Assembly: GCA_964625865.1 (NCBI GenBank)
Contig: CAZVEV010000164.1
Coordinates: forward strand, 1 to 13,073
From: CAZVEV01 sp964625865
GTDB lineage: Bacteria; Planctomycetota; Phycisphaerae; SM23-33
Reading direction: 5' to 3'
Length of the DNA stretch: 13,073 nucleotides
The notes below the pieces were generated by a model, which worked only from the letters and a program-made list of their open reading frames with translations, did not search any database and was not told the origin of the DNA. Positions 1 to 5,891 of the stretch are shown one piece after another. The stretch's first letter is position 1. The number at the start of each line of letters is the position of its first letter. Both the position numbers and the translations under genes were made by a program.

Positions 1-94
1 TAACTACACCGCCATCGTCCCGGAGCCCGGCACAGTGGGCCTGCTGGGTCTGGGCGGCATGGTCCTGTGTTTCCGCAAGCGCCGAAACAGATAG
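1..94 (+). CDS. PEP-CTERM sorting-domain protein, C-terminal fragment
   Basis: Only the last 30 codons are in the window; the reading frame is open at base 2 and ends at TAG 92-94. The visible tail has the complete PEP-CTERM layout: the tripeptide Val-Pro-Glu-Pro at about base 17, a hydrophobic stretch of about 13 residues (GTVGLLGLGGMVL), then a basic end (FRKRRNR). In this family the tail anchors an exported protein for recognition by an exosortase, which cleaves near the PEP motif during delivery to the envelope or extracellular matrix. What the mature part of the protein does cannot be judged. A strong hairpin terminator follows 28 bases after the stop, so this is the last gene of its transcript. 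Confidence 0.85.
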   Translation, partial: NYTAIVPEPGTVGLLGLGGMVLCFRKRRNR

Positions 95-121
95 ACGGCG
101 GCTGGACACACCTACACGGCC

Positions 122-155
122 AAACGCCCCGGCCCTTCGCAGGCCGGGGCGTTTT
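122..155 (+). terminator. Intrinsic terminator after the PEP-CTERM gene fragment, probably bidirectional
   Basis: A perfect 13-bp stem pairs 122-134 with 142-154 around the 7-base loop CTTCGCA, and the plus strand continues with TTTT. The minus-strand reading also ends in three T, so the same hairpin could stop the convergent PEP-CTERM gene at 249-797. A degenerate copy of this stem-loop lies at 945-970. Confidence 0.85.
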
Positions 156-171
156 GTGTCAACATGATGCG

Positions 172-192
172 GCGCCGCACGCCGTGCGGCGT
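172..192. other. GC-rich hairpin between convergent PEP-CTERM genes
   Basis: GCCGCAC (174-180) pairs perfectly with GTGCGGC (184-190) across a 3-base loop, and C173-G191 adds another pair. It has no T-tract on either strand, so it is not a convincing terminator alone. It lies between the 122-155 terminator and the stop of the minus-strand gene. Confidence 0.4.
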
Positions 193-221
193 ATCGGTAG
201 CCTGCTACGCTGTCTTCCTGC

Positions 222-253
222 CCTTCGACAGGCTCTGAGCAAGCGGGCTCAGG
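222..253. repeat. Dispersed TTCGACA...GCTCAGG element, copy 1
   Basis: The plus strand reads CCTTCGACAGGCTCTGAGC, then a hairpin: CTGAGC (235-240) pairs with GCTCAG (247-252) over a 6-base loop. The TGA stop of the minus-strand PEP-CTERM gene (249-251) lies inside the second arm. A shorter version of the same motif spans the stop of the other minus-strand PEP-CTERM gene at 5876-5891. Confidence 0.5.
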
Positions 254-797
254 CTCTACGACGGCGGCGAATCAGGGCCAGCGTCCCAAGGCCGAACAAC
301 CCGACAGTGCAGGGCTCGGGTATTGAAGGCAACCCGTAGATCTCAAACTCGACAAGGCCCTCTGGCGCGACCCCGCCGATGATGTCCACGGTGAACTCCA
401 GGGTGGCTCCGTCGGCAATGCTCAGGCCGTCCAGGTTCATCACTTCGTCGTATCCCAAGCCGTCGAGGTTGTCGTCGACGAAGGACGCGATACCGGGACC
501 GGTGTAGATATTGCCATCGGCGCCAAGTTCGATGAACCGCATGAAGGGATACTCGCCAAACTGACCGTAACCAAACAGTCTCACGTGGAAGTCGATCCAC
601 GTGATGCCTGTGTCGTTGGTGATGATGAACGGTTCGTCCGGCAGGATGAAGTCGATGGATTCAACGTGCATCAACTCCTCGGAGATCGTAGTAAAGGTGT
701 GCGACACGGCCCCCTCCGCCACCGGTGCCATGCCTAAGAGCACAGCCGCAAGTAGTACCGGCGCGAGGGAGGCCATAAGCCTCGTGGGAGTTCTCAT
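249..797 (-). CDS. PEP-CTERM sorting-domain protein (182 aa)
   Basis: A small exported protein of unknown function. Residues 1-30 form a signal peptide with a basic start (MRTPTR), a hydrophobic core and a small-residue cleavage region (VAEGA). The mature part of about 130 residues is acidic and beta-rich, with no domain I recognise. Residues 159-182 are a complete sorting signal: Ile-Pro-Glu-Pro, a hydrophobic segment (CTVGLFGLGTLAL) and a five-arginine tail. An exosortase would process it at the inner membrane, but none is encoded here. The ATG at 797 is supported by AAAGGAG at 805-811, 7 bases upstream. The gene stands alone, convergent with the fragment at 1-94. The stop codon lies within a repeated element shared with the gene at 5887-7014. 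Confidence 0.88.
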   Translation of the reverse strand: MRTPTRLMASLAPVLLAAVLLGMAPVAEGAVSHTFTTISEELMHVESIDFILPDEPFIITNDTGITWIDFHVRLFGYGQFGEYPFMRFIELGADGNIYTGPGIASFVDDNLDGLGYDEVMNLDGLSIADGATLEFTVDIIGGVAPEGLVEFEIYGLPSIPEPCTVGLFGLGTLALIRRRRRA

Positions 798-868
798 CGT
801 GTTGCTCCTTTCAATTGGTCGTGAGCAGGTGAGCGAACGAGCATACCAGATTCAATTGAGCGGTAGTT

Positions 869-897
869 TTCTTACCCGATTCCGACAGCTTTGTCAA
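869..897 (-). promoter_or_regulatory. Candidate sigma-70 promoter for the 182-aa PEP-CTERM gene
   Basis: Reading the minus strand, a perfect TTGACA (892-897) is followed after exactly 17 bases by TAAGAA (869-874), which matches the -10 consensus at only 3 of 6 positions. Transcription would start about 65 bases before the ATG at 797. The good -35 and spacing support it; the poor -10 limits confidence. Confidence 0.35.
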
Positions 898-944
898 CGG
901 AAATCCGGACCATGATGAAAAAACTTTTCGACCCTTTCCCTGCA

Positions 945-970
945 CGCCCCGCCCCTTCGCAGGCCGGGCG
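945..970. repeat. Degenerate copy of the terminator stem-loop (TTCGCA loop)
   Basis: CGCCC (945-949) and GCC (951-953) pair with GGC (962-964) and GGGCG (966-970), with one C-C mismatch, around a loop containing TTCGCA. It shares CCCTTCGCAGGCCGGG with the terminator at 122-155. It lies 30 bases past the stop of the DUF1501 gene, where a terminator is expected, but no T-tract directly follows on the minus strand. Termination here would be weak. Confidence 0.4.
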
Positions 971-999
971 CCTGGCGTCGTCTCGATGCAGCACACCGG

Positions 1000-2262
1000 T
1001 CAGGCAACGAACAGGTCGAGGGGTGTGTACCTGGCCCCGAGGATCGTCTTGCTGTCGAAGCCGAGCCAGCGGGACAGGACGGTGGCGTAGAGGCGGCGGT
1101 AGTCGGTGTGGTGCTTCGGGGCGTCGCCGTCCAGGTCGGCCAGGCTCGGGGGCTTGCCGATCAGGCCCCCTCGGACCCGTCCGCCGACGATGAAGACCGG
1201 TGCGGCGGCCCCGTGGCCCGTGCCTCGCCGCCCGTTCTCGCTCAGCGTGCGGCCGAACTCGGAGAACGTCATCAGGCAGACGCGGTCGAGCGTCTTGTCG
1301 CGGGCCAGGTCGTCGCAGAAGGCGGTCACCGAATCGGACAGTTGTCCGAGCACGGCCGCGTGGTTGTCGCGCTGGATGGCGTGGTTGTCGAACCCGCCGA
1401 TCCCCCCCCCGCCGAGTTCGACGAAGACGATCCGGATCCCCACGTCGGCGCGGATCAGTTCGGCGGCCGTCTTGAGGCTCTTGGCCAGGCTCTGGTTCGG
1501 ATAGCGGTCGGCCCCGGGTGCGCCGGCGAGCACGGTCTGTATCCGGCGGCTGGTCTCGCTGGCGGCCGCGGCGGCGCGGCCAACGTGTTCGAGCAAAATA
1601 GGGGACGCTACCCTATTTTCTCTACCAGATCGTGCTCCAACACCGTGACGCGAAGGAGAAAATAGGGTAGCGTCCCCTATTTTGCGCAGCGTCAGGTCGC
1701 GGGACGAGCGGATCGACGGCACGCATGCATTCCGGGCCGTCATGGCCAACGGCGTGGCGATGGGTCCGACGAAGACGCCGGGGATGGCGCCCGGCTCGTT
1801 GCCCGCCACACTGTCAATCGCCCGTCCCACCCAGCCGGTCGGGTACTGCGTCTTGCCCGGCATGGCGGTGTGCCAATCGCGCATCGCCCCCGGATGGGAC
1901 CGGTCGGACTTCGGATACCCCACCCCCTGGACAATGCCCAGCCGCCCCTGCTTGAAAAGTCGCGCAAAGCCCTTCATCCGCGGATGGAATCCCTGATAGT
2001 CGTCTATGACGTGGACGTCCTTGCGCGTCAGCCGAAGCGTGCGACGGGCTCGCCCATAGGCGTCGTCAGCGTACGGGGCAACCGTGTTCAGCCCGTCGTT
2101 GCCCCCGGACAGTTGAAGGACGACCAAGACGGTATTCCTGCGGTCGGCGGACTCAGCCGCAGCCGCGGCACGAGTCAGGACTGACGGCACGGCCGCCGAC
2201 AGCGACAGCAGCGCTGACGTTCCGGCGGTCGTCTTGAGGAATTCACGGCGCGTGCGGTTCAT
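1000..2262 (-). CDS. DUF1501 family protein, Tat-exported (420 aa)
   Basis: A member of the DUF1501 family (alkaline-phosphatase-like fold), usually found beside DUF1800 in planctomycetes; no reaction is established. Residues 3-10 (RTRREFLK) are a twin-arginine export motif, followed by a hydrophobic region to about residue 36. Family landmarks are LQLSGGNDGLNT (49-60), SHPGAMRDWHTA (122-133), GGFDNH (289-294), FSEFGR (333-338) and GTGHGAAAPVFIVGG (347-361). I chose ATG 2262 over the in-frame GTG at 2277 because GGAG lies 7 bases before it and the Tat motif then sits at the N-terminus. Three oddities: residues 194-223 come from an inserted inverted repeat; Gly349 replaces the usual Asp of GTDHG; and nine consecutive G on the coding strand encode the Gly run near 284-287. 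It is the last gene of the operon, 15 bases after the DUF1800 stop. Confidence 0.88.
   Translation of the reverse strand: MNRTRREFLKTTAGTSALLSLSAAVPSVLTRAAAAAESADRRNTVLVVLQLSGGNDGLNTVAPYADDAYGRARRTLRLTRKDVHVIDDYQGFHPRMKGFARLFKQGRLGIVQGVGYPKSDRSHPGAMRDWHTAMPGKTQYPTGWVGRAIDSVAGNEPGAIPGVFVGPIATPLAMTARNACVPSIRSSRDLTLRKIGDATLFSPSRHGVGARSGRENRVASPILLEHVGRAAAAASETSRRIQTVLAGAPGADRYPNQSLAKSLKTAAELIRADVGIRIVFVELGGGGIGGFDNHAIQRDNHAAVLGQLSDSVTAFCDDLARDKTLDRVCLMTFSEFGRTLSENGRRGTGHGAAAPVFIVGGRVRGGLIGKPPSLADLDGDAPKHHTDYRRLYATVLSRWLGFDSKTILGARYTPLDLFVA
1402..1410. repeat. Homopolymer run of nine C (nine G on the coding strand)
   Basis: Nine consecutive C on the plus strand lie inside the DUF1501 gene, just before the conserved GGFDNH motif. 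Such a run is prone to slippage in replication and sequencing. The frame is intact in this sequence. Confidence 0.9.
1594..1684. repeat. Nested inverted-repeat (REP/MITE-like) element inside the DUF1501 gene
   Basis: Two 29-base arms, 1594-1622 and 1656-1684, are perfect inverted copies separated by 33 bases. Each arm is itself a hairpin: AAAATAGGG, a loop GACGCTA (or its complement), then CCCTATTTT, at 1595-1619 and 1659-1683. This two-hairpin, head-to-head layout is typical of paired REP elements or a miniature mobile element. No transposase is present. The element is translated as 30 in-frame codons (bases 1683-1594, residues 194-223) without a stop. The central GGGTAGCGTCCCC recurs at 10502-10514. 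Confidence 0.92.
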
Positions 2263-2277
2263 CTTGATTCTCCACAC

Positions 2278-3675
2278 TCAGGCCAACTGGAACTCCGGCT
2301 GGGTGATTATCGTGTGGGCCAGCGCCCGCAGGCGGCTCGGCAGGTTGCCCGCCTTCGGCGCGCCAGCCCACGTTTTCTCGAACGCCCCGGCGCCCGCGCC
2401 GGCCGGGGACAGCAGCTTGACCAGGAACTGCCCTGCCGCCTTGGCCTCGGTGTGACCGTGACGCCGCGCCACGGCGGCGGGGTTCAGTTTCCCGCCATAG
2501 GCGCCCGACGGGGCCAGCAGGGCCGCCGCCAGGTTGCTGCGACCAATCAGCGTGGCGGCGGTGATCCAGTGTCGCCCGCCGGCCCACCCGCTGATCGTCG
2601 GCGAGGCATACAGCTTCTCGCCCAGGGCCGCCAAGTCCGTCGCGAGCCGAATCGTGGGCACGGTGGCTTCCAGGGCACGGATGATGCCGACGGCGAACTC
2701 GACGGGCCTCTTGACGCGCCGCCCCACTGCGCGGTCCGACAGCAGCAGGTTGCTTCGCAGCATGGTCTCGACGAGTCGCCGCAGGTCGAAGTCCCGGGCG
2801 AACGACTCAGCCAGCGGCGCGATCAGTGCATCGGTCGGCTCGTGGACCTCGCTGATCAGCCACCGATAGAGCCTGCGGACCACGTTCGGCGCCGCGGCGG
2901 GGTGCTCGGCGGCGATTTTCACCACGTCCCGGTCGGTCAGCTTGCCGGTCTTGCCGAGAACCGTCTTTGCCCCGCCGTCGTGCTCGCGCTCGGTGTAACG
3001 CAGTTGCCCGCGGCGCACGAACCATCCGGTCATCGCCCGCGCCGCTTCGCTGACGTCGCGGGCCGTGTAGTTGCCCGGCCCCACCGTATAGCGGTCGAGC
3101 AGTTGGCGGGCGAATCGGTCGCCCGGTGCGGCCTTTCGGTTCGCGTCGGCCCCCAGCGACAGCAGGACCGCCGGGTCGCGCGAGACACCGGCCACCAGCG
3201 CAGACCAGTTCCCCAGCGCCTCGGCGCGGAGTCGCTGGATATGCGCCCGCATCAGCTTCGTGCTGCCGGCGCGGGGGGCGCTGGCGGCGAACAGGTCATG
3301 CCACACCAGCGTCAGCTTCTCGGCCAGCGGATGCGGCGTCTCGATCATCCGTCGCAGCCACCACGCACGTAGGGGAACAATCTCGTTGACCGCCCCCTCG
3401 GTCTCGTCAAACGTTCGGTTGAAGGCCGCCACGTCTGCCTTCGGCTTCAGGAGGCGGTCGACCGTGCGCTGCGGCCCGTCGGCCAGCGACCGGGACAACT
3501 GGTCCCACGTCGCGCCGAACCCCGCGCGGCGCCACAGGTGGGCCGCTCGCTCCACGGTCCACGGGCGCCGCGGCGAGGGGGCGTATCGCGCCCAGGCCCA
3601 TGCGGGATCGATTCGGCCACCCGCCGGGGCAGACGGTGCGGCACGAGATGTGTCAGGAGATCGAGGGGGCATCAT
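2278..3675 (-). CDS. DUF1800 family protein (465 aa)
   Basis: A DUF1800 protein, the usual partner of DUF1501; the biochemical role is unknown. Landmarks are HLWRRAGFG (46-54), the loading segment LTLVWHDLFA (121-130), FARQLLDRYTVG followed by YTARDVSEAARAMTGW (188-218), VKRPVEFAVGIIRAL (321-335) and a C-terminal TIITQPEFQLA (455-465). Length is normal for the family. No signal peptide is visible. The open frame runs further upstream, but that part is a shadow of the preceding gene. The first two codons are both ATG (3675 and 3672), and the upstream gene stops in the ATGA overlap at 3672-3675. GGAG lies 4 bases before the first ATG and 7 before the second, so either may be used. Translation is probably coupled to both neighbours. 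Confidence 0.88.
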   Translation of the reverse strand: MMPPRSPDTSRAAPSAPAGGRIDPAWAWARYAPSPRRPWTVERAAHLWRRAGFGATWDQLSRSLADGPQRTVDRLLKPKADVAAFNRTFDETEGAVNEIVPLRAWWLRRMIETPHPLAEKLTLVWHDLFAASAPRAGSTKLMRAHIQRLRAEALGNWSALVAGVSRDPAVLLSLGADANRKAAPGDRFARQLLDRYTVGPGNYTARDVSEAARAMTGWFVRRGQLRYTEREHDGGAKTVLGKTGKLTDRDVVKIAAEHPAAAPNVVRRLYRWLISEVHEPTDALIAPLAESFARDFDLRRLVETMLRSNLLLSDRAVGRRVKRPVEFAVGIIRALEATVPTIRLATDLAALGEKLYASPTISGWAGGRHWITAATLIGRSNLAAALLAPSGAYGGKLNPAAVARRHGHTEAKAAGQFLVKLLSPAGAGAGAFEKTWAGAPKAGNLPSRLRALAHTIITQPEFQLA

Positions 3676-5450
3676 TTCTCTCCGGCGGTCGAGGGCAGAG
3701 CGAACTGGATCTGGAGTGCGGCCTTCGAGCGTTCCTTGGCGGCGCCGATGGCAAGGTTCACATTGGCGATGTATTTGACGATGGTCACCATCGTGTTGAT
3801 CTCGCTTTCGGCCTGCTCCCGCGTGTTGCCCTTTTCGACCATGTTCTGGCGGATGAAGTTCGCACGGTTGGCTTGCAGGATCGAGACCAGTTGCTTGCCG
3901 TCGATCACCAGTGCGCTGTGCGTGTCGGCGGTCGGCTTGATGGCACGGGCGGTTTCCTTGGCCAGGGCATCCATCACGTCCTCGGCCAGTTGGTCGGTGG
4001 AACTGAGAATCAGGTACCCGTTGGACGAGGCCAGGGCCGGGCGGAAGTTGAACCGCACGTCGATGTCCTTGCCGCCTTTCTGGTCCGGCGGGCCGAAGGC
4101 GGCCACCGTGTACTTCGTGCCCTTGTGAACGGGCCTGTCGATAATCAAGCCGGGCTCGGCCTTCTGGCCGCGGGTGAAGTTGACCAGGCCGAGCGCTTTC
4201 TGCCACGCCTCTTCCATCACCCGCGAGAACTTCTCGGGGTTCTTCATGGGCACGACGAGGGCAAAGGCGGGGATCTGGACGGCGGGCGTGCCGATGTCGG
4301 CGTCGTAGGCCTGTTCGGCGACGACCATTCGCACGTGCGGGCCCAGTTCGGCAAGCACTTCGTCGGTCAGGTCGCGACCGGTGAAGAAGATCCCCATCAT
4401 GTTCTCGAAGAAGATCAACCCGCTGGTCCGCTCGGGGAACAGTGTGTCCTTGGCTGCGTAGAACCCCCGCAGGTCGCGATACAGGCTCATGCCGGCGATC
4501 CGTCGGGGCACGTCCAGGTTGGGCATGGCCCCTCCCGCCAGCGCGAACTTCGCCGCCCCCTCGGCCCCTATCGTGCCATCGGTTATCGCGTCGATCGTGA
4601 GCGTCCGGCCCTTGCCGCGCGCCGCCAGGACCATCCACGACGACGTGCCGAACGCCTCGGTCAGCGGCGCCGCCAGCAGCGCCACCAGCGGATTGGCTTC
4701 ACCGGACAGCGCCTTGGCGACCTTGGGCAGCTTGTTCAGGACGGCCGTGTTGACGTAGAGCGCCGCCGCCGCGTCCGGGCCGGCGGCCTTCATCGCCCGC
4801 CGGTAACCGTCCACCGACGCGATGGACTTGCCCCCCTTCCCGTCCCGCATGTCCAGGGCGGCCTTGATCACGTCGACGCGATTGGAAATCATCACCCGGT
4901 TCCCGACGATCGCGTGGGCCTCCTTGGGCCCCAGGGACCAGATCATCACCTCGCCGTACTTTTCCACGCTGGTGGGGTCCTTCCTGCCCTTCTTCTCGGC
5001 CTCGCCCTTGGTCACCAGCAGGGCGAATTCGTGCAGCCCGGTCAGGACCTCCGCGTCGGCGGCATCGATAATCATCAGGCTCGCCCCGCCGGGCCCGATC
5101 GCCCAGGTCACGCCCCCTGCGGTGAACCTGCGGAGCACGGTCTGCCAGTCGGCCTTGAACCGGAACTCGAGGAACTTGATCCCCTGCTCGAGCCCCTTGA
5201 AGCCGGGTTTGGCGGCTGCAGCCTTGTACTCGGGGGACGCTTCGATCGCCGCGATCAGCTTCGGATTCAGCACCACGTCCAGCAGGGCCTTGGGCCTGGC
5301 GACGTTCAGGACCATCACGGCCTTGTCCGGCACCCACGCCTCGGCTGCCGGCAGGGCAGTGCTCTCCTGGGCCGTCGCGCTGGCCGCCATCGCCAGAACC
5401 ACCATCGCCCCCACCGCCAGAGTCTCTCGTTTGCGTGATGTGCGGATCAT
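3672..5450 (-). CDS. Secreted protein of unknown function, DUF3352-like at best (592 aa)
   Basis: First gene of the operon with DUF1800 and DUF1501. Residues 1-28 are a signal peptide: basic MIRTSRKR, a hydrophobic core, then ASATAQ before the mature start. The mature protein begins with a segment of the type WVPDKAVMVLNVARPKALL, which resembles planctomycete proteins assigned to or near DUF3352 (secreted, no known function). I make this link from memory and hold it loosely. The rest alternates beta strands and amphipathic helices with repeated phrases such as VMISNRVDVI and YLILSSTDQLAEDV, suggesting two or more copies of one fold. No catalytic motif is visible. I chose ATG 5450, not the upstream frame start at 5543, because a purine-rich AAAGGG lies 7 bases before it and the signal peptide then starts correctly. 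TATTAT at 5489-5494 (minus strand) could be a -10 box but has no matching -35. Confidence 0.8.
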   Translation of the reverse strand: MIRTSRKRETLAVGAMVVLAMAASATAQESTALPAAEAWVPDKAVMVLNVARPKALLDVVLNPKLIAAIEASPEYKAAAAKPGFKGLEQGIKFLEFRFKADWQTVLRRFTAGGVTWAIGPGGASLMIIDAADAEVLTGLHEFALLVTKGEAEKKGRKDPTSVEKYGEVMIWSLGPKEAHAIVGNRVMISNRVDVIKAALDMRDGKGGKSIASVDGYRRAMKAAGPDAAAALYVNTAVLNKLPKVAKALSGEANPLVALLAAPLTEAFGTSSWMVLAARGKGRTLTIDAITDGTIGAEGAAKFALAGGAMPNLDVPRRIAGMSLYRDLRGFYAAKDTLFPERTSGLIFFENMMGIFFTGRDLTDEVLAELGPHVRMVVAEQAYDADIGTPAVQIPAFALVVPMKNPEKFSRVMEEAWQKALGLVNFTRGQKAEPGLIIDRPVHKGTKYTVAAFGPPDQKGGKDIDVRFNFRPALASSNGYLILSSTDQLAEDVMDALAKETARAIKPTADTHSALVIDGKQLVSILQANRANFIRQNMVEKGNTREQAESEINTMVTIVKYIANVNLAIGAAKERSKAALQIQFALPSTAGEK

Positions 5451-5886
5451 GTATTCGCCCTTTCCATGTGAGTTCAGTTCATTCGTCAATAATACGCGAC
5501 GAGGGTTCGAAGTGTTACACGCATCGTCCGGCCGACGGGTCACTGCCCCCCTGCCGGCTGCACCTGTCTCCCCGGCTTGGCGAGCAAAGCCCGCCCCTGA
5601 GCCCCCTCTGAAACCAGACGGGTCGGCCAGGACCCCAGGCCGTCCTGTAGCCGCATGCCGCGCGCGGAGACGCCCCTGCCCCCCTCGGCCGGAAGATCGT
5701 CGCTTAGGCCGCGGCCTCGTGCGTGCCAGGGCGTCTGGCCGGGCGGGACGACGCCGTTGCGCCGTGGCCCGCTCCGCCCAGCCGCCGCGAAAAGGAAACG
5801 GGACGACCCGACGAAGGGCCGCCCCGCTGTGTGTCTGTTGCGATTGAGGCGTCGCGCTCAGGCGTGCCGTCTCTCCTTCGACAAGC
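5451..5886. other. Intergenic region between the DUF operon and a PEP-CTERM gene
   Basis: This 436-base stretch holds the leader of the operon starting at 5450 and, at 5790-5826, the terminator of the PEP-CTERM gene that enters from the right. Long open frames on the plus strand are rich in Arg and Pro, lack ribosome sites and look like GC-rich artefacts. I see no other gene, RNA or mobile element. Confidence 0.6.
5789..5826 (-). terminator. Intrinsic terminator of the 375-aa PEP-CTERM gene
   Basis: On the minus strand the 10-base arm 5825-5816 pairs with 5809-5800, with two G-U wobbles and a loop TTCGTC. An extra closing pair (5826 with 5799) extends it, and TTTCCTTTT follows. It begins 61 bases after the stop at 5887. 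Confidence 0.7.
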
Positions 5887-5891
5887 TCAGG
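5876..5891. repeat. Dispersed TTCGACA...GCTCAGG element, copy 2
   Basis: The plus strand reads CTTCGACAAGCTCAGG and contains the TGA stop (5887-5889, minus strand) of the PEP-CTERM gene. Copy 1 at 222-253 spans the stop of the other minus-strand PEP-CTERM gene in the same register. Both genes end with AGA-xCC-TGA-GC. Confidence 0.5.

Noticed and set aside
811..996. A 61-codon minus-strand frame between the DUF1501 and PEP-CTERM genes
   Set aside because: It covers the candidate promoter and the degenerate stem-loop, with no ribosome site or domain.
1594..1684. CRISPR-like reading of the repeated arms in the DUF1501 gene
   Set aside because: The two arms are inverted, not direct, there are only two of them, and no cas gene is nearby.
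3676..4638. Upstream extension of the DUF1800 frame by about 320 codons
   Set aside because: The extension overlaps the preceding secreted-protein gene in another frame, is low-complexity and basic, and the DUF1800 domain starts after the ATG pair at 3672-3675.
3600..5438. A 612-codon open frame on the plus strand antisense to the 592-aa secreted protein gene
   Set aside because: It is rich in Gly, His, Arg and Gln with no domain, signal or ribosome site. GC-rich codon bias on the real strand explains it.
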